DNA of 5,159 nucleotides from an uncultured Erysipelotrichaceae bacterium (GTDB taxonomy: Bacteria > Bacillota_I > Bacilli_A > Erysipelotrichales > Erysipelotrichaceae), in NCBI GenBank assembly GCA_947175465.1, contig CAMWMY010000109.1, forward strand, positions 1-5,159, read 5' to 3'. The notes beneath the pieces were generated by a model, which saw only the letters and a list, made by a program, of their open reading frames with translations, was not told where the DNA came from and made no database searches. Shown here in pieces: positions 1 through 5,159 of this stretch (position 1 is the stretch's first letter; every line of letters starts with the position of its first letter). The translations under genes were made by a program, and so were the position numbers.

Positions 1-62
1 ATAGCTGTTGATAAAGCAACAGCTGATGCAATTTTTACTTTCTTTTTATACTTATGTTTCAT
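1..62 (-). CDS. N-terminal fragment of an exported or membrane-anchored protein (runs off the left edge)
   Basis: Twenty codons are visible from an ATG at 62: MKHKYKKKVKIASAVALSTA. A strongly basic n-region (K2, K4, K6-K8, K10) leads into a small, mildly hydrophobic Ala/Ser/Val/Leu stretch, which is the look of a Sec signal peptide or N-terminal anchor. The start at 62 is chosen because an AAAGGAG Shine-Dalgarno lies at 71-77, 8 bases upstream. In-frame ATGs at 80 and 98 have no such site. The gene lies beyond the prs terminator and has its own candidate promoter, so it is probably a separate transcription unit. Nothing of the mature protein is visible, so no family or function can be given. 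The hydrophobic core is incomplete at the edge, so signal peptide versus membrane anchor cannot be decided. Confidence 0.7.
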   Translation of the reverse strand, partial: MKHKYKKKVKIASAVALSTA

Positions 63-70
63 ACTACCTT

Positions 71-77
71 CTCCTTT
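71..77 (-). promoter_or_regulatory. Ribosome binding site deciding the start of the left-edge gene
   Basis: On the minus strand AAAGGAG ends 8 bases before the ATG at 62. Two other in-frame ATGs (80 and 98) lie upstream, but the one at 80 overlaps the site and the one at 98 has no purine-rich sequence at a useful distance. This makes 62 the best start. Confidence 0.7.
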
Positions 78-109
78 CATAAACTCTTTATTTATCATAC
101 TGCATTCCT

Positions 110-144
110 AATATATCATATAAATTTTTAATATACAACTTCAA
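110..144 (-). promoter_or_regulatory. Candidate sigma-A-type promoter for the left-edge gene
   Basis: On the minus strand, TTGAAG (139-144) is followed after 18 bases by TATGAT (115-120), which would start transcription near 108 and give a leader of about 46 bases. A second overlapping reading is TTGTAT (133-138), 17 bases, TATATT (110-115). Both are imperfect matches in very AT-rich DNA, where chance hits are common. The position, between the prs terminator and a gene with a strong ribosome binding site, is what makes a promoter here likely. Which pair is used cannot be told. Confidence 0.4.
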
Positions 145-230
145 ATAAACACCTGTAATTGGAAAATATATGAAGTGAAAAGATTAGTATTATTCAAAGG
201 TAGCATCCCTTCTTCCACTTTCTCTATTCT

Positions 231-260
231 TAAAAAACTGTTGGCTCTTTACCAACAGTT
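231..260 (-). terminator. Rho-independent terminator of prs (end of the operon)
   Basis: A perfect 9-bp inverted repeat, AACTGTTGG (minus strand, 260-252) and CCAACAGTT (244-236), encloses a 7-base loop. It runs directly into a T tract (237-232). It begins 10 bases after the prs stop codon. The T run is present only in the minus-strand direction, so it ends transcription coming from prs. It is the only convincing intrinsic terminator in the window. Confidence 0.92.
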
Positions 261-270
261 CTTACTATCC

Positions 271-1224
271 TTATTCTTCAAAATCTTTCAGTACTTTACT
301 TACAGGATTTTTCTCTTCAATTGCTTTAATTGTCTTCCCTAAAACTTCCCCTACAGATAATACTTTCATCTCTGGGAATTCTATTTGTTTTTTATCTTGT
401 GCAATTGTATTCGTACATACAAATCCTTTTACATTGCTTGCTTTTAATCTTTCAATAGCTGGCCCTGATAATACACCATGAACACAAGAAGCATATACTT
501 CTTTAGCTCCATGATCATACAACATTTTAATTCCAGACATTAACGTCCCAGCTGTATCAACAATATCATCTACCATAATAGCTATTTTTCCATCTACATC
601 GCCTAATAAATTCATGGCTTCCGCAACATTTGGTTTTGGTCGACGTTTATCAATAATTGCTAAAGGTGCATGAAGAATTTCTGCTAATTTACGTGCACGT
701 GTTGTTCCACCATGATCTGGTGATACTACAACAACATCTTCCATTTGTAAAGATTTAAAATATTTTCCAATAATTGGAATCGCTGTAATATCATCTGCTG
801 GTATATCAAAGAACCCTTGAATTTGTGTTGCATGAAGCTCCATCGTAATAATGCGGTTAGCTCCAGCTGTTTCTAATAAATCTGCAACTAATTTTGACGT
901 AATTGGTTGTCTTGGTTTTGCTTTACGATCTTGACGAGCATATCCAAAGTAAGGCATAATCACTGTAATATGTTCTGCACTTGCTCTTTTAGCAGCATCA
1001 ATCGCAATTAATACTTCCATTAAATTACTAGATACTGGATTGCACGTAGATTGTACAATATAAACATGTTTTCCACGTACGGATTCTCCAAGTTCTACCA
1101 TAATTTCCCCATCTGCAAAATGTTTTACTTCACATAATCCTAAAGGAACCCCTAACTGACTTGCAATTTCATTTGCAAGATCTATACTTGATGTTAATGC
1201 GAATACAACTGTACTATTTTTCAT
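271..1224 (-). CDS. prs: Ribose-phosphate pyrophosphokinase (PRPP synthase, class I)
   Basis: It makes phosphoribosyl pyrophosphate and AMP from ribose 5-phosphate and ATP in the cytosol, feeding purine, pyrimidine, NAD, histidine and tryptophan synthesis. At 317 residues it has the same length as the B. subtilis enzyme. Visible motifs in order are the ATP-site segment PYFGYARQDRK (91-101), the metal/catalytic segment ELHATQIQGFFDIP (129-142), the SPDHGGTTRAR loop (168-178), the flexible catalytic KRRPKPNVAEAMN loop (193-205) and the ribose-phosphate loop VDDIVDTAGTL (218-228). The usual DLHA reads ELHA here (E129). The start ATG at 1224 has a GAAGG-type ribosome binding site. It follows glmU by 20 bases with no terminator between, as in Bacillus, so the two are almost certainly cotranscribed. 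Class I enzymes are typically phosphate-activated and ADP-inhibited; that is family knowledge, not seen here. Confidence 0.98.
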   Translation of the reverse strand: MKNSTVVFALTSSIDLANEIASQLGVPLGLCEVKHFADGEIMVELGESVRGKHVYIVQSTCNPVSSNLMEVLIAIDAAKRASAEHITVIMPYFGYARQDRKAKPRQPITSKLVADLLETAGANRIITMELHATQIQGFFDIPADDITAIPIIGKYFKSLQMEDVVVVSPDHGGTTRARKLAEILHAPLAIIDKRRPKPNVAEAMNLLGDVDGKIAIMVDDIVDTAGTLMSGIKMLYDHGAKEVYASCVHGVLSGPAIERLKASNVKGFVCTNTIAQDKKQIEFPEMKVLSVGEVLGKTIKAIEEKNPVSKVLKDFEE

Positions 1225-1233
1225 AATTTACAT

Positions 1234-1239
1234 CCTTCT
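1234..1239 (-). promoter_or_regulatory. Ribosome binding site of prs
   Basis: On the minus strand AGAAGG lies 9 bases before the prs ATG at 1224, inside the 20-base glmU-prs gap. An ATG at 1233-1231 sits right behind it but is followed at once by TAA, so it is not a real start. Confidence 0.65.
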
Positions 1240-1244
1240 TCTTT

Positions 1245-2603
1245 CTATTTCTTTTTCCATTTCGTACCATAGCCCTCTTTATTTACTTGACGAGCTCTAG
1301 CAATTCCCATATCCCCATTATCTACATTGTCTGTAATTGTAGAACCAGCTGCAAGTAATGCATTTTCTCCAATCGTAACTGGCGCTACTAAATTACAATT
1401 GCTACCGATAAAGGCATCATTTCCAACAATTGTTCGATGTTTTTTCTTACCATCATAATTGACAGTTACAACACCACAACCTACATTTACACGCTCTCCG
1501 ATATCACTATCTCCGATATAAGTTAAATGTGCACATTTGCTCCCTTTTCCAAAATTAGCATTTTTAAATTCCACAAAATTTCCTATACGGACATTTTCTT
1601 CTACATGAGCGTGATTACGTAAGTGTGACATAGGACCTACAACGGTATGTGCTCCTACATAACTATCCACAATTTTTGAACTATCAATGGTCACACCATC
1701 TTCAATATGTGCATTGCATAAAAAAGAGTTTGGTAAAATAAGAACATGTTCTCCAATTTTAGTTTTTCCTTGTATATGTACATTTGGATAAATGATCGTA
1801 TCTTTTCCAATTTCTACATCAGCATCAATATACGTATTTTCTGGATCTATAATACTCACACCTTGCATCATATGTTTATGATTAATAAATCGTTTCATCC
1901 ATTGCTGTGCTTTAGCAAGATCAACGCGATCATTGACACCCATTGTTTCTTGTGGATCTTCAACAACCATCGCATTTACACTATATTGCTTCTTACGGAA
2001 AATTTCTACTAAATCAGTCAAATAATATTCTTGTTGTGCATTCTTATTTGTAATTTCATTTAATCCCTCAAAAAGCAACTTATTTTTAAAACAGAAAATA
2101 CCTGTATTGATTTCTTTGATTTTCTTTTCTTCTTCATTACAATCTTTAGCTTCTACAATCTTTTCTACATATCCTTCTTTATTTCTTACAATTCTTCCAT
2201 AATTTTCCCCATCTTTTAACTGAGCAGTTAAAACAGTAAGGGCATGATCTTGATTCGCCTCAAACGCTTTTTGTATCGTTTCTGGCTGAATCAATGGTCC
2301 ATCTCCACATAAAATAATCGTATCTCCATCAAAATGTTCAAAAGCTCTTGCTTGCATAAGTGCATGCCCTGTCCCAAGTTGTTCAGACTGTAAGGCATAT
2401 TGTACTTCATCTTGCAAATATTCTTTAACACTTTCAGCACCATGTCCTACAATAACCATAATATTTTCAATATCACACTTTTTTAAAGCTGAAATAATAT
2501 GTCCAATCATCGGCTTATTGGCCACAGGATGCATTACTTTATTGTGTATGGATTTCATTCTTGTACCTTTTCCGGCAGCTAAAACAATCGCAGACTTCAT
2601 CAT
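1245..2603 (-). CDS. glmU: Bifunctional GlcNAc-1-phosphate uridyltransferase / glucosamine-1-phosphate acetyltransferase
   Basis: It carries out the last two steps of UDP-GlcNAc synthesis: acetylation of glucosamine-1-phosphate with acetyl-CoA, then transfer of UMP from UTP. The product feeds peptidoglycan and other wall polymers. The 452 residues form two domains. The N-terminal Rossmann-like uridyltransferase (about 1-230) shows LAAGKGTRMKS (8-18), K22, QSEQLGTGHA (72-81), the metal-binding D101 in CGDGPL, and GVND with N224. The C-terminal left-handed beta-helix (about 250-435) shows isoleucine/valine-rich hexapeptides, R329, K347, the likely catalytic H359 in AHLTYIGD, NYDG (382-385), S401 and R438 before a Lys-rich tail. 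The first of two adjacent ATGs is chosen because it sits 8 bases from a perfect Shine-Dalgarno. Both active sites look intact. The segment around R329 (GPMSHLRN) departs from the usual GPFA-x-x-RP. It is followed closely by prs. Confidence 0.98.
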   Translation of the reverse strand: MMKSAIVLAAGKGTRMKSIHNKVMHPVANKPMIGHIISALKKCDIENIMVIVGHGAESVKEYLQDEVQYALQSEQLGTGHALMQARAFEHFDGDTIILCGDGPLIQPETIQKAFEANQDHALTVLTAQLKDGENYGRIVRNKEGYVEKIVEAKDCNEEEKKIKEINTGIFCFKNKLLFEGLNEITNKNAQQEYYLTDLVEIFRKKQYSVNAMVVEDPQETMGVNDRVDLAKAQQWMKRFINHKHMMQGVSIIDPENTYIDADVEIGKDTIIYPNVHIQGKTKIGEHVLILPNSFLCNAHIEDGVTIDSSKIVDSYVGAHTVVGPMSHLRNHAHVEENVRIGNFVEFKNANFGKGSKCAHLTYIGDSDIGERVNVGCGVVTVNYDGKKKHRTIVGNDAFIGSNCNLVAPVTIGENALLAAGSTITDNVDNGDMGIARARQVNKEGYGTKWKKK

Positions 2604-2744
2604 AATCTTTACCTCCTTTATTATTTTAACAAATTTCTTAAATAAATAAAGCTATTCTAAGTAGGAAATTAAGAATTTATACATTTCATAAACGAAATCT
2701 TAGTAACGTATTTCCTTATAAAATAGTCTTATATATTTCTTCTT
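2604..2744 (-). other. ispE-glmU intergenic gap with weak promoter candidates
   Basis: This 141-base, very AT-rich stretch separates ispE from glmU, while all other junctions in the cluster are 20 bases or less. No hairpin with a T run follows ispE, so readthrough into glmU is likely. An internal promoter is also possible. On the minus strand TATAAA (2676-2681) has a poor TTACTA (2701-2706) 19 bases upstream, and TAGAAT (2654-2659) has no recognisable -35. A TGTTAAAAT at 2623-2631 looks like an extended -10 but would start transcription inside the ribosome binding site. Only 5-bp inverted repeats occur, for example ATTTC/GAAAT at 2683-2698. No coding sequence is seen. Confidence 0.35.
2611..2619 (-). 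promoter_or_regulatory. Strong ribosome binding site of glmU
   Basis: On the minus strand AAAGGAGGT is a near-perfect complement of the 16S rRNA 3' end. The GGAGG ends 8 bases before the first of two adjacent ATG codons (2603) and 11 before the second (2600), which favours the first. It is the strongest such site in the window, consistent with glmU starting translation independently of ispE. Confidence 0.85.
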
Positions 2745-3584
2745 CTATAAATGTATTTTGGTCTTTATAACAAAATCATATTCCTTTTTTAAACTTTCCA
2801 AAGTTTCATCAATGAATGCTTCTTGCTTTGTTAAAGCAAAAACACAGCTTCCACTTCCTGACATAAGCACTGAAAAAAAACCAAGACGTTTCAATGTTTC
2901 TTTAATATGCTTAATTTCTGGCACAAGTTGCAAGGCACTATATTCTAGTGTATTCCCCATAAAGCGAGTAAGTAAGTCCCAGTCATTTTGCATACAAGCT
3001 TCCTTTACTCTTTGACAATCAGGATGTTCTACTTTCGTAAAATCTAGCATTTCAAAAGCTTTCTTTGTACTAACTCCTCGCTCTGGTTTTACAAGCAATA
3101 CATGATAGTCTCCTCGCATGTCAAAAGGTTCTATCTTTTCACCAATTCCCCTTACAATACTAGGAGTATTATATATACAAAAAGGAACATCAGCTCCAAT
3201 TTCTTTGGCTAAAAGACTTAAATGTTCCAAACTCGTATCCAAAGATAACAATTTCCAAAGAGCACGCATCAAGGCAGCCGCATCAGCACTACCACCTGCT
3301 AACCCTGCTTCCATTGGAATCTTTTTTTGAATATGAATATGAAAGCACTCTTTAATATCAAAGGTTTTACGCATCAAATGCAAAGCTTTTACTACTGTAT
3401 TGGAGGCATCTAAAGAAAGTCTTGGATCATCACAAGTAATACAATCTTCCTTTGCTATAAAAACATGAATTTCATCATGAAGGCTTAAAGGAACCATGAC
3501 CATTTCTAAATCATGATAGCCATCTTCCCTTCTTCGCTTTACATCCAAACATAAATTAATTTTCGCATATGCTTTTTCTTTCAT
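2745..3584 (-). CDS. ispE: 4-diphosphocytidyl-2-C-methyl-D-erythritol kinase
   Basis: This GHMP kinase phosphorylates CDP-methylerythritol with ATP, the fourth step of the MEP isoprenoid pathway, leading to isopentenyl diphosphate and undecaprenyl carriers. Numbering from the chosen start (279 residues, against about 289 in B. subtilis), the motifs are AYAKINLCLDV (5-15, K8 being the conserved active-site Lys), DGYHDLEMVM (21-30), the glycine-rich ATP loop PMEAGLAGGSADAAA (90-104), GADVPF with the catalytic D132, and the C-terminal MSGSGSCVFAL (241-251). An ATG at 3608 would add eight residues, but it has no Shine-Dalgarno, lies inside rsmA, and the family begins near AKINL. The ATG at 3584 has AAGGAA 9 bases upstream and is one base past the rsmA stop, so the two genes are translationally close. 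Residues 139-142 read NTPS where B. subtilis has GGTA. It is the only MEP gene in view. Confidence 0.97.
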   Translation of the reverse strand: MKEKAYAKINLCLDVKRRREDGYHDLEMVMVPLSLHDEIHVFIAKEDCITCDDPRLSLDASNTVVKALHLMRKTFDIKECFHIHIQKKIPMEAGLAGGSADAAALMRALWKLLSLDTSLEHLSLLAKEIGADVPFCIYNTPSIVRGIGEKIEPFDMRGDYHVLLVKPERGVSTKKAFEMLDFTKVEHPDCQRVKEACMQNDWDLLTRFMGNTLEYSALQLVPEIKHIKETLKRLGFFSVLMSGSGSCVFALTKQEAFIDETLESLKKEYDFVIKTKIHL

Positions 3585-3585
3585 C

Positions 3586-4443
3586 TTATACACTTCCTTG
3601 TTCCACATGATATAAAGTTAAAAATTGTTCAAGAGATAGCGATTCTGCTCTTGCATTTTCCGCAATCCCAGCTTTTACCAACAACTGCTTTGCCTTTTGT
3701 TTATCCCCTATGTAAGCTCCATAATTATTCAACATCGTTTTTCTTTTTTGTTTAAAACATGCTTTTACCATCGCAAAAAAGGCTTGCTCATCTTCTACAA
3801 GATCTCTATTTTCTTTAAAAGAAAATTGTAAAACAGCACTATCAACGCATGGTTTAGGAAGAAAAACACGACTTGGAACGTGCATAATATGTTTTACATG
3901 ACACATATATTGTGTAATAACACTCAAGGCATTATAGTCTTTAGAACATGTAGAAGCTCGAAAACGATCAGCTACTTCTTTTTGCATCATGACTGTAATC
4001 GTATCAATAGGAGCTCGTGATTCAAACAACTTAAATAAAATAGGTGTTGTAATATAATAAGGTAAATTCGCTGCTACAACTACATCATAGCCTTCTTTTT
4101 TAAAATTTTCGACGACTTCTATAATATTGGTTGTTAAAAAATCTTGCAAACGTATCTCTACATGAGGATATGCAGCTAATGTATCTTCTAACACTTCTGG
4201 TAATCTCTCATCAATCTCAAAAGCAACGACTTTTTTAGCATATTCACATAAATATTGTGTAAGTGCACCAATCCCTGGACCGATTTCAATAGCTAATGTA
4301 TTTTCTGTTTGAATTGCACTTCGTGCAATCTTCTCCACCACACTAGGCTCTATTAAAAAGTTTTGCCCATAATTTTTTTTCGTATATAATTGATGTTTCT
4401 CTAAAATTTCTTTCGTTCTTGAAGGTGTTGCAATTGGCTTCAT
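3586..4443 (-). CDS. rsmA: 16S rRNA (adenine(1518)-N6/adenine(1519)-N6)-dimethyltransferase (KsgA)
   Basis: It uses S-adenosylmethionine to dimethylate two adjacent adenines in the 3'-terminal hairpin (helix 45) of 16S rRNA late in small-subunit assembly. Its loss gives kasugamycin resistance in known systems. Numbering from the chosen start (285 residues; E. coli 273, B. subtilis 292), it has IATPSRTKEIL (4-14), YGQNFL (25-30), the SAM-binding EIGPGIGALT (53-62), the acidic FEID (75-78), QDF with D101, the catalytic NLPYY (126-130), and PKPCVDSAV (196-204) leading into a helical C-terminal domain. A start at 4458 would add MEGDF, but the ATG at 4443 is favoured. It has AAGGAG at 4449-4454, it overlaps the rnmV stop as ATGA, and the protein then starts like its B. 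subtilis homologue. The 4-base overlap suggests coupling to rnmV, so two rRNA maturation enzymes are made together. Confidence 0.97.
   Translation of the reverse strand: MKPIATPSRTKEILEKHQLYTKKNYGQNFLIEPSVVEKIARSAIQTENTLAIEIGPGIGALTQYLCEYAKKVVAFEIDERLPEVLEDTLAAYPHVEIRLQDFLTTNIIEVVENFKKEGYDVVVAANLPYYITTPILFKLFESRAPIDTITVMMQKEVADRFRASTCSKDYNALSVITQYMCHVKHIMHVPSRVFLPKPCVDSAVLQFSFKENRDLVEDEQAFFAMVKACFKQKRKTMLNNYGAYIGDKQKAKQLLVKAGIAENARAESLSLEQFLTLYHVEQGSV
3594..3599 (-). promoter_or_regulatory. Ribosome binding site deciding the ispE start
   Basis: On the minus strand AAGGAA lies 9 bases before the ATG at 3584, within the last codons of rsmA. The upstream in-frame ATG at 3608 is preceded only by AT-rich sequence without a purine-rich site, so 3584 is preferred. 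Confidence 0.7.
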
Positions 4444-4976
4444 GAAATCTCCTTCCATATTTGTTCGATATCTTCTTTAGTTAATTGTAGCATATTCAAA
4501 CGTTTGAATAATGTTTTAGCATTAGGTTTCCCAAGAAATAAAAAACGACTTATCTTCTCACGTAAATGTGCACTTTCTTGCTGCCCATGAAAACCTAAAT
4601 CAATAAACTCTTCAAAAGAGAGTGTTTCTTGTGCATTCTCTTGATATGTCATCAAATGCTCCAAAGCTTCTAGAAGATCTTCTTTACTTGCATGTTCAAT
4701 TCCTACTTTTTTCTTTGTTTTAGCACAACGTCTGTCAATAAAGGCATTTTTACATCCTGGCACTGATTGATTAATTTTCTGTCTAATTTTTTCTCCTGGT
4801 GTATCTGGATCTGTAAAGATAATCACACCCCGTTTTTCTTGTACCTTTTTAATCAACTGTAACGTTTGCTTACTAAGATGTGTCCCTTGTGTTTCAATCG
4901 TATCACAATCCATATATTTTTTTAGATTCTCACTATCGTGTTTCCCTTCCACAATAATAACTTCTTTCCATTTCAT
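4440..4976 (-). CDS. rnmV: Ribonuclease M5 (5S rRNA maturation)
   Basis: This Toprim-fold endonuclease cuts both ends of the 5S rRNA precursor in low-GC Gram-positives. In B. subtilis it acts on the precursor bound to ribosomal protein uL18. The 178 residues (B. subtilis 186) begin with the Toprim domain (about 1-90): the catalytic E10 in VEGKHD, then DTIETQGTHL (25-34), RGVIIFTDPDTPGEKIR (49-65) with the metal-binding D56 and D58, and VPGCKNAF (72-79). GIEHAS (92-97) follows, then a charged helical C-terminal half of the type that contacts rRNA (about 110-178). The basic run KTKKK (86-90) may help bind RNA. The ATG at 4976 has AGGTGA at 4981-4986 and an extended -10 promoter just upstream, so it is the first gene of the unit. 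It overlaps rsmA by four bases. Toprim relatives such as primases are excluded by length and context. Confidence 0.96.
   Translation of the reverse strand: MKWKEVIIVEGKHDSENLKKYMDCDTIETQGTHLSKQTLQLIKKVQEKRGVIIFTDPDTPGEKIRQKINQSVPGCKNAFIDRRCAKTKKKVGIEHASKEDLLEALEHLMTYQENAQETLSFEEFIDLGFHGQQESAHLREKISRFLFLGKPNAKTLFKRLNMLQLTKEDIEQIWKEIS
4449..4454 (-). promoter_or_regulatory. Ribosome binding site deciding the rsmA start
   Basis: On the minus strand AAGGAG ends 5 bases before the ATG at 4443, inside the last codons of rnmV. It lies downstream of the alternative ATG at 4458 and so can only serve 4443, whose ATG overlaps the rnmV TGA. Confidence 0.75.
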
Positions 4977-4980
4977 ATTC

Positions 4981-4986
4981 TCACCT
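4981..4986 (-). promoter_or_regulatory. Ribosome binding site of rnmV
   Basis: On the minus strand AGGTGA matches the GGTGA end of the extended Shine-Dalgarno consensus. It sits 4 bases from the ATG, a distance that suits pairing with this part of the 16S rRNA tail. Confidence 0.7.
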
Positions 4987-4999
4987 ATCCATATGCTAG

Positions 5000-5008
5000 A
5001 TTATACCA
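5000..5008 (-). promoter_or_regulatory. Extended -10 promoter for rnmV-rsmA-ispE
   Basis: On the minus strand TGGTATAAT is a consensus -10 hexamer (5000-5005) with the TGn extension (5006-5008). At the 17-base position the -35 hexamer is AAAGAT (5023-5028), a poor match, as is common for extended -10 promoters. Transcription would start near 4993 and leave a leader of about 17 bases that contains the ribosome binding site. This is the best promoter in the window and probably drives at least rnmV-rsmA-ispE, and through readthrough also glmU-prs. Confidence 0.75.
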
Positions 5009-5030
5009 TACAATCTGTTGAAATCTTTAA

Positions 5031-5064
5031 AAAAGTAAAAAGCTCTATTGTCTTTGATATTGCT
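5031..5064 (-). terminator. Possible weak terminator upstream of the rnmV promoter
   Basis: On the minus strand AGCAATAT (5064-5057) can pair with ATAGAGCT (5048-5041) across an 8-base loop, with a two-by-two mismatch in the middle. It is followed by a T-rich run (TTTTACTTTTTT, roughly 5040-5029). The stem is imperfect and AT-rich, so this may be chance. Its place just before a new promoter fits the end of an upstream transcription unit. Confidence 0.25.
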
Positions 5065-5159
5065 AATATTGCCATATTACTTCTTAAATAAGCTATTCAA
5101 ATCCAGTTCACTCATATTAAAAAACATAAAAAAGATAACTCTCATTCCTTATATAAAAT

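Noticed and set aside
141..206. Minus-strand 21-codon ORF from ATG 206 to TGA 141, between the prs terminator and the left-edge gene
   Set aside because: The purine-rich AGAAGGG directly touches the ATG, leaving no spacing for initiation. It overlaps the candidate promoter's -35 end, and the peptide has no distinctive features.
1228..1233. ATG-TAA start-stop pair just upstream of the prs start
   Set aside because: It probably arises by chance from the GGATG at the end of the ribosome binding site. There is no reason to think it regulates prs.
1746..2012. Forward-strand ORF of 88 codons inside glmU
   Set aside because: It is antisense to a clearly conserved gene, rich in Ile/Phe/His from AT-rich antisense codons, and shows no recognisable domain.
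2604..2744. Riboswitch or other structured RNA leader (for example PRPP-, purine- or glmS-like) before glmU
   Set aside because: The gap is short and AT-rich, and has only 5-bp inverted repeats and none of the conserved core motifs of those RNAs.
2758..3330. Two forward-strand ORFs (85 and 70 codons) antisense to ispE
   Set aside because: Both lie wholly opposite conserved IspE coding sequence and have no family resemblance; they are shadow frames.
5055..5072. Tandem near-repeat GCAATATTA GCAATATCA upstream of rnmV
   Set aside because: Two imperfect 9-base copies in AT-rich DNA are not enough to claim an operator or repeat family.

Overview
The window is low in GC and reads as a low-GC Gram-positive (Firmicutes) chromosome. 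All five complete genes lie on the minus strand and are core housekeeping genes: rnmV, rsmA (ksgA), ispE, glmU and prs, in transcription order. Bacillus subtilis has the same backbone. There, from established knowledge, yabG, veg and sspF lie between rsmA and ispE, and purR, yabJ and spoVG lie between ispE and glmU. None of those is present here, so this is a compacted version of the locus. Sequence flavour and compaction suggest a fast-evolving Firmicutes lineage such as the Erysipelotrichia, but that placement is an inference from memory of protein families and was not tested.

Layout, read along the minus strand from high to low coordinates. 5159-4977 is non-coding upstream DNA. It holds a weak terminator-like hairpin and a good extended -10 promoter that drives rnmV. 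rnmV (4976-4440) overlaps rsmA (start 4443) by four bases (ATGA). rsmA ends one base before the ispE start (3584). ispE is followed by a 141-base gap with no convincing terminator and only weak promoter candidates. Then come glmU (2603-1245) and, 20 bases later, prs (1224-271). A clear rho-independent terminator (231-260) closes the unit. Beyond it, a separate promoter precedes the first 20 codons of an exported or membrane protein (start at 62) that runs off the left edge.

The genes serve ribosome biogenesis and precursor supply. RnmV matures 5S rRNA and RsmA dimethylates 16S rRNA. IspE works in MEP isoprenoid synthesis, GlmU makes UDP-GlcNAc for the cell wall, and Prs makes PRPP for nucleotides, His and Trp. 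The isoprenoid and UDP-GlcNAc branches meet in peptidoglycan synthesis, through undecaprenyl phosphate and lipid II.

I found no mobile element, CRISPR array, RNA gene or new multi-gene system. The points worth a second look are small: the compacted gene order, a few departures from family consensus at motif positions (Prs ELHA, IspE near residues 139-142, GlmU near the acetyltransferase Arg), the unexplained ispE-glmU gap, and the edge features.
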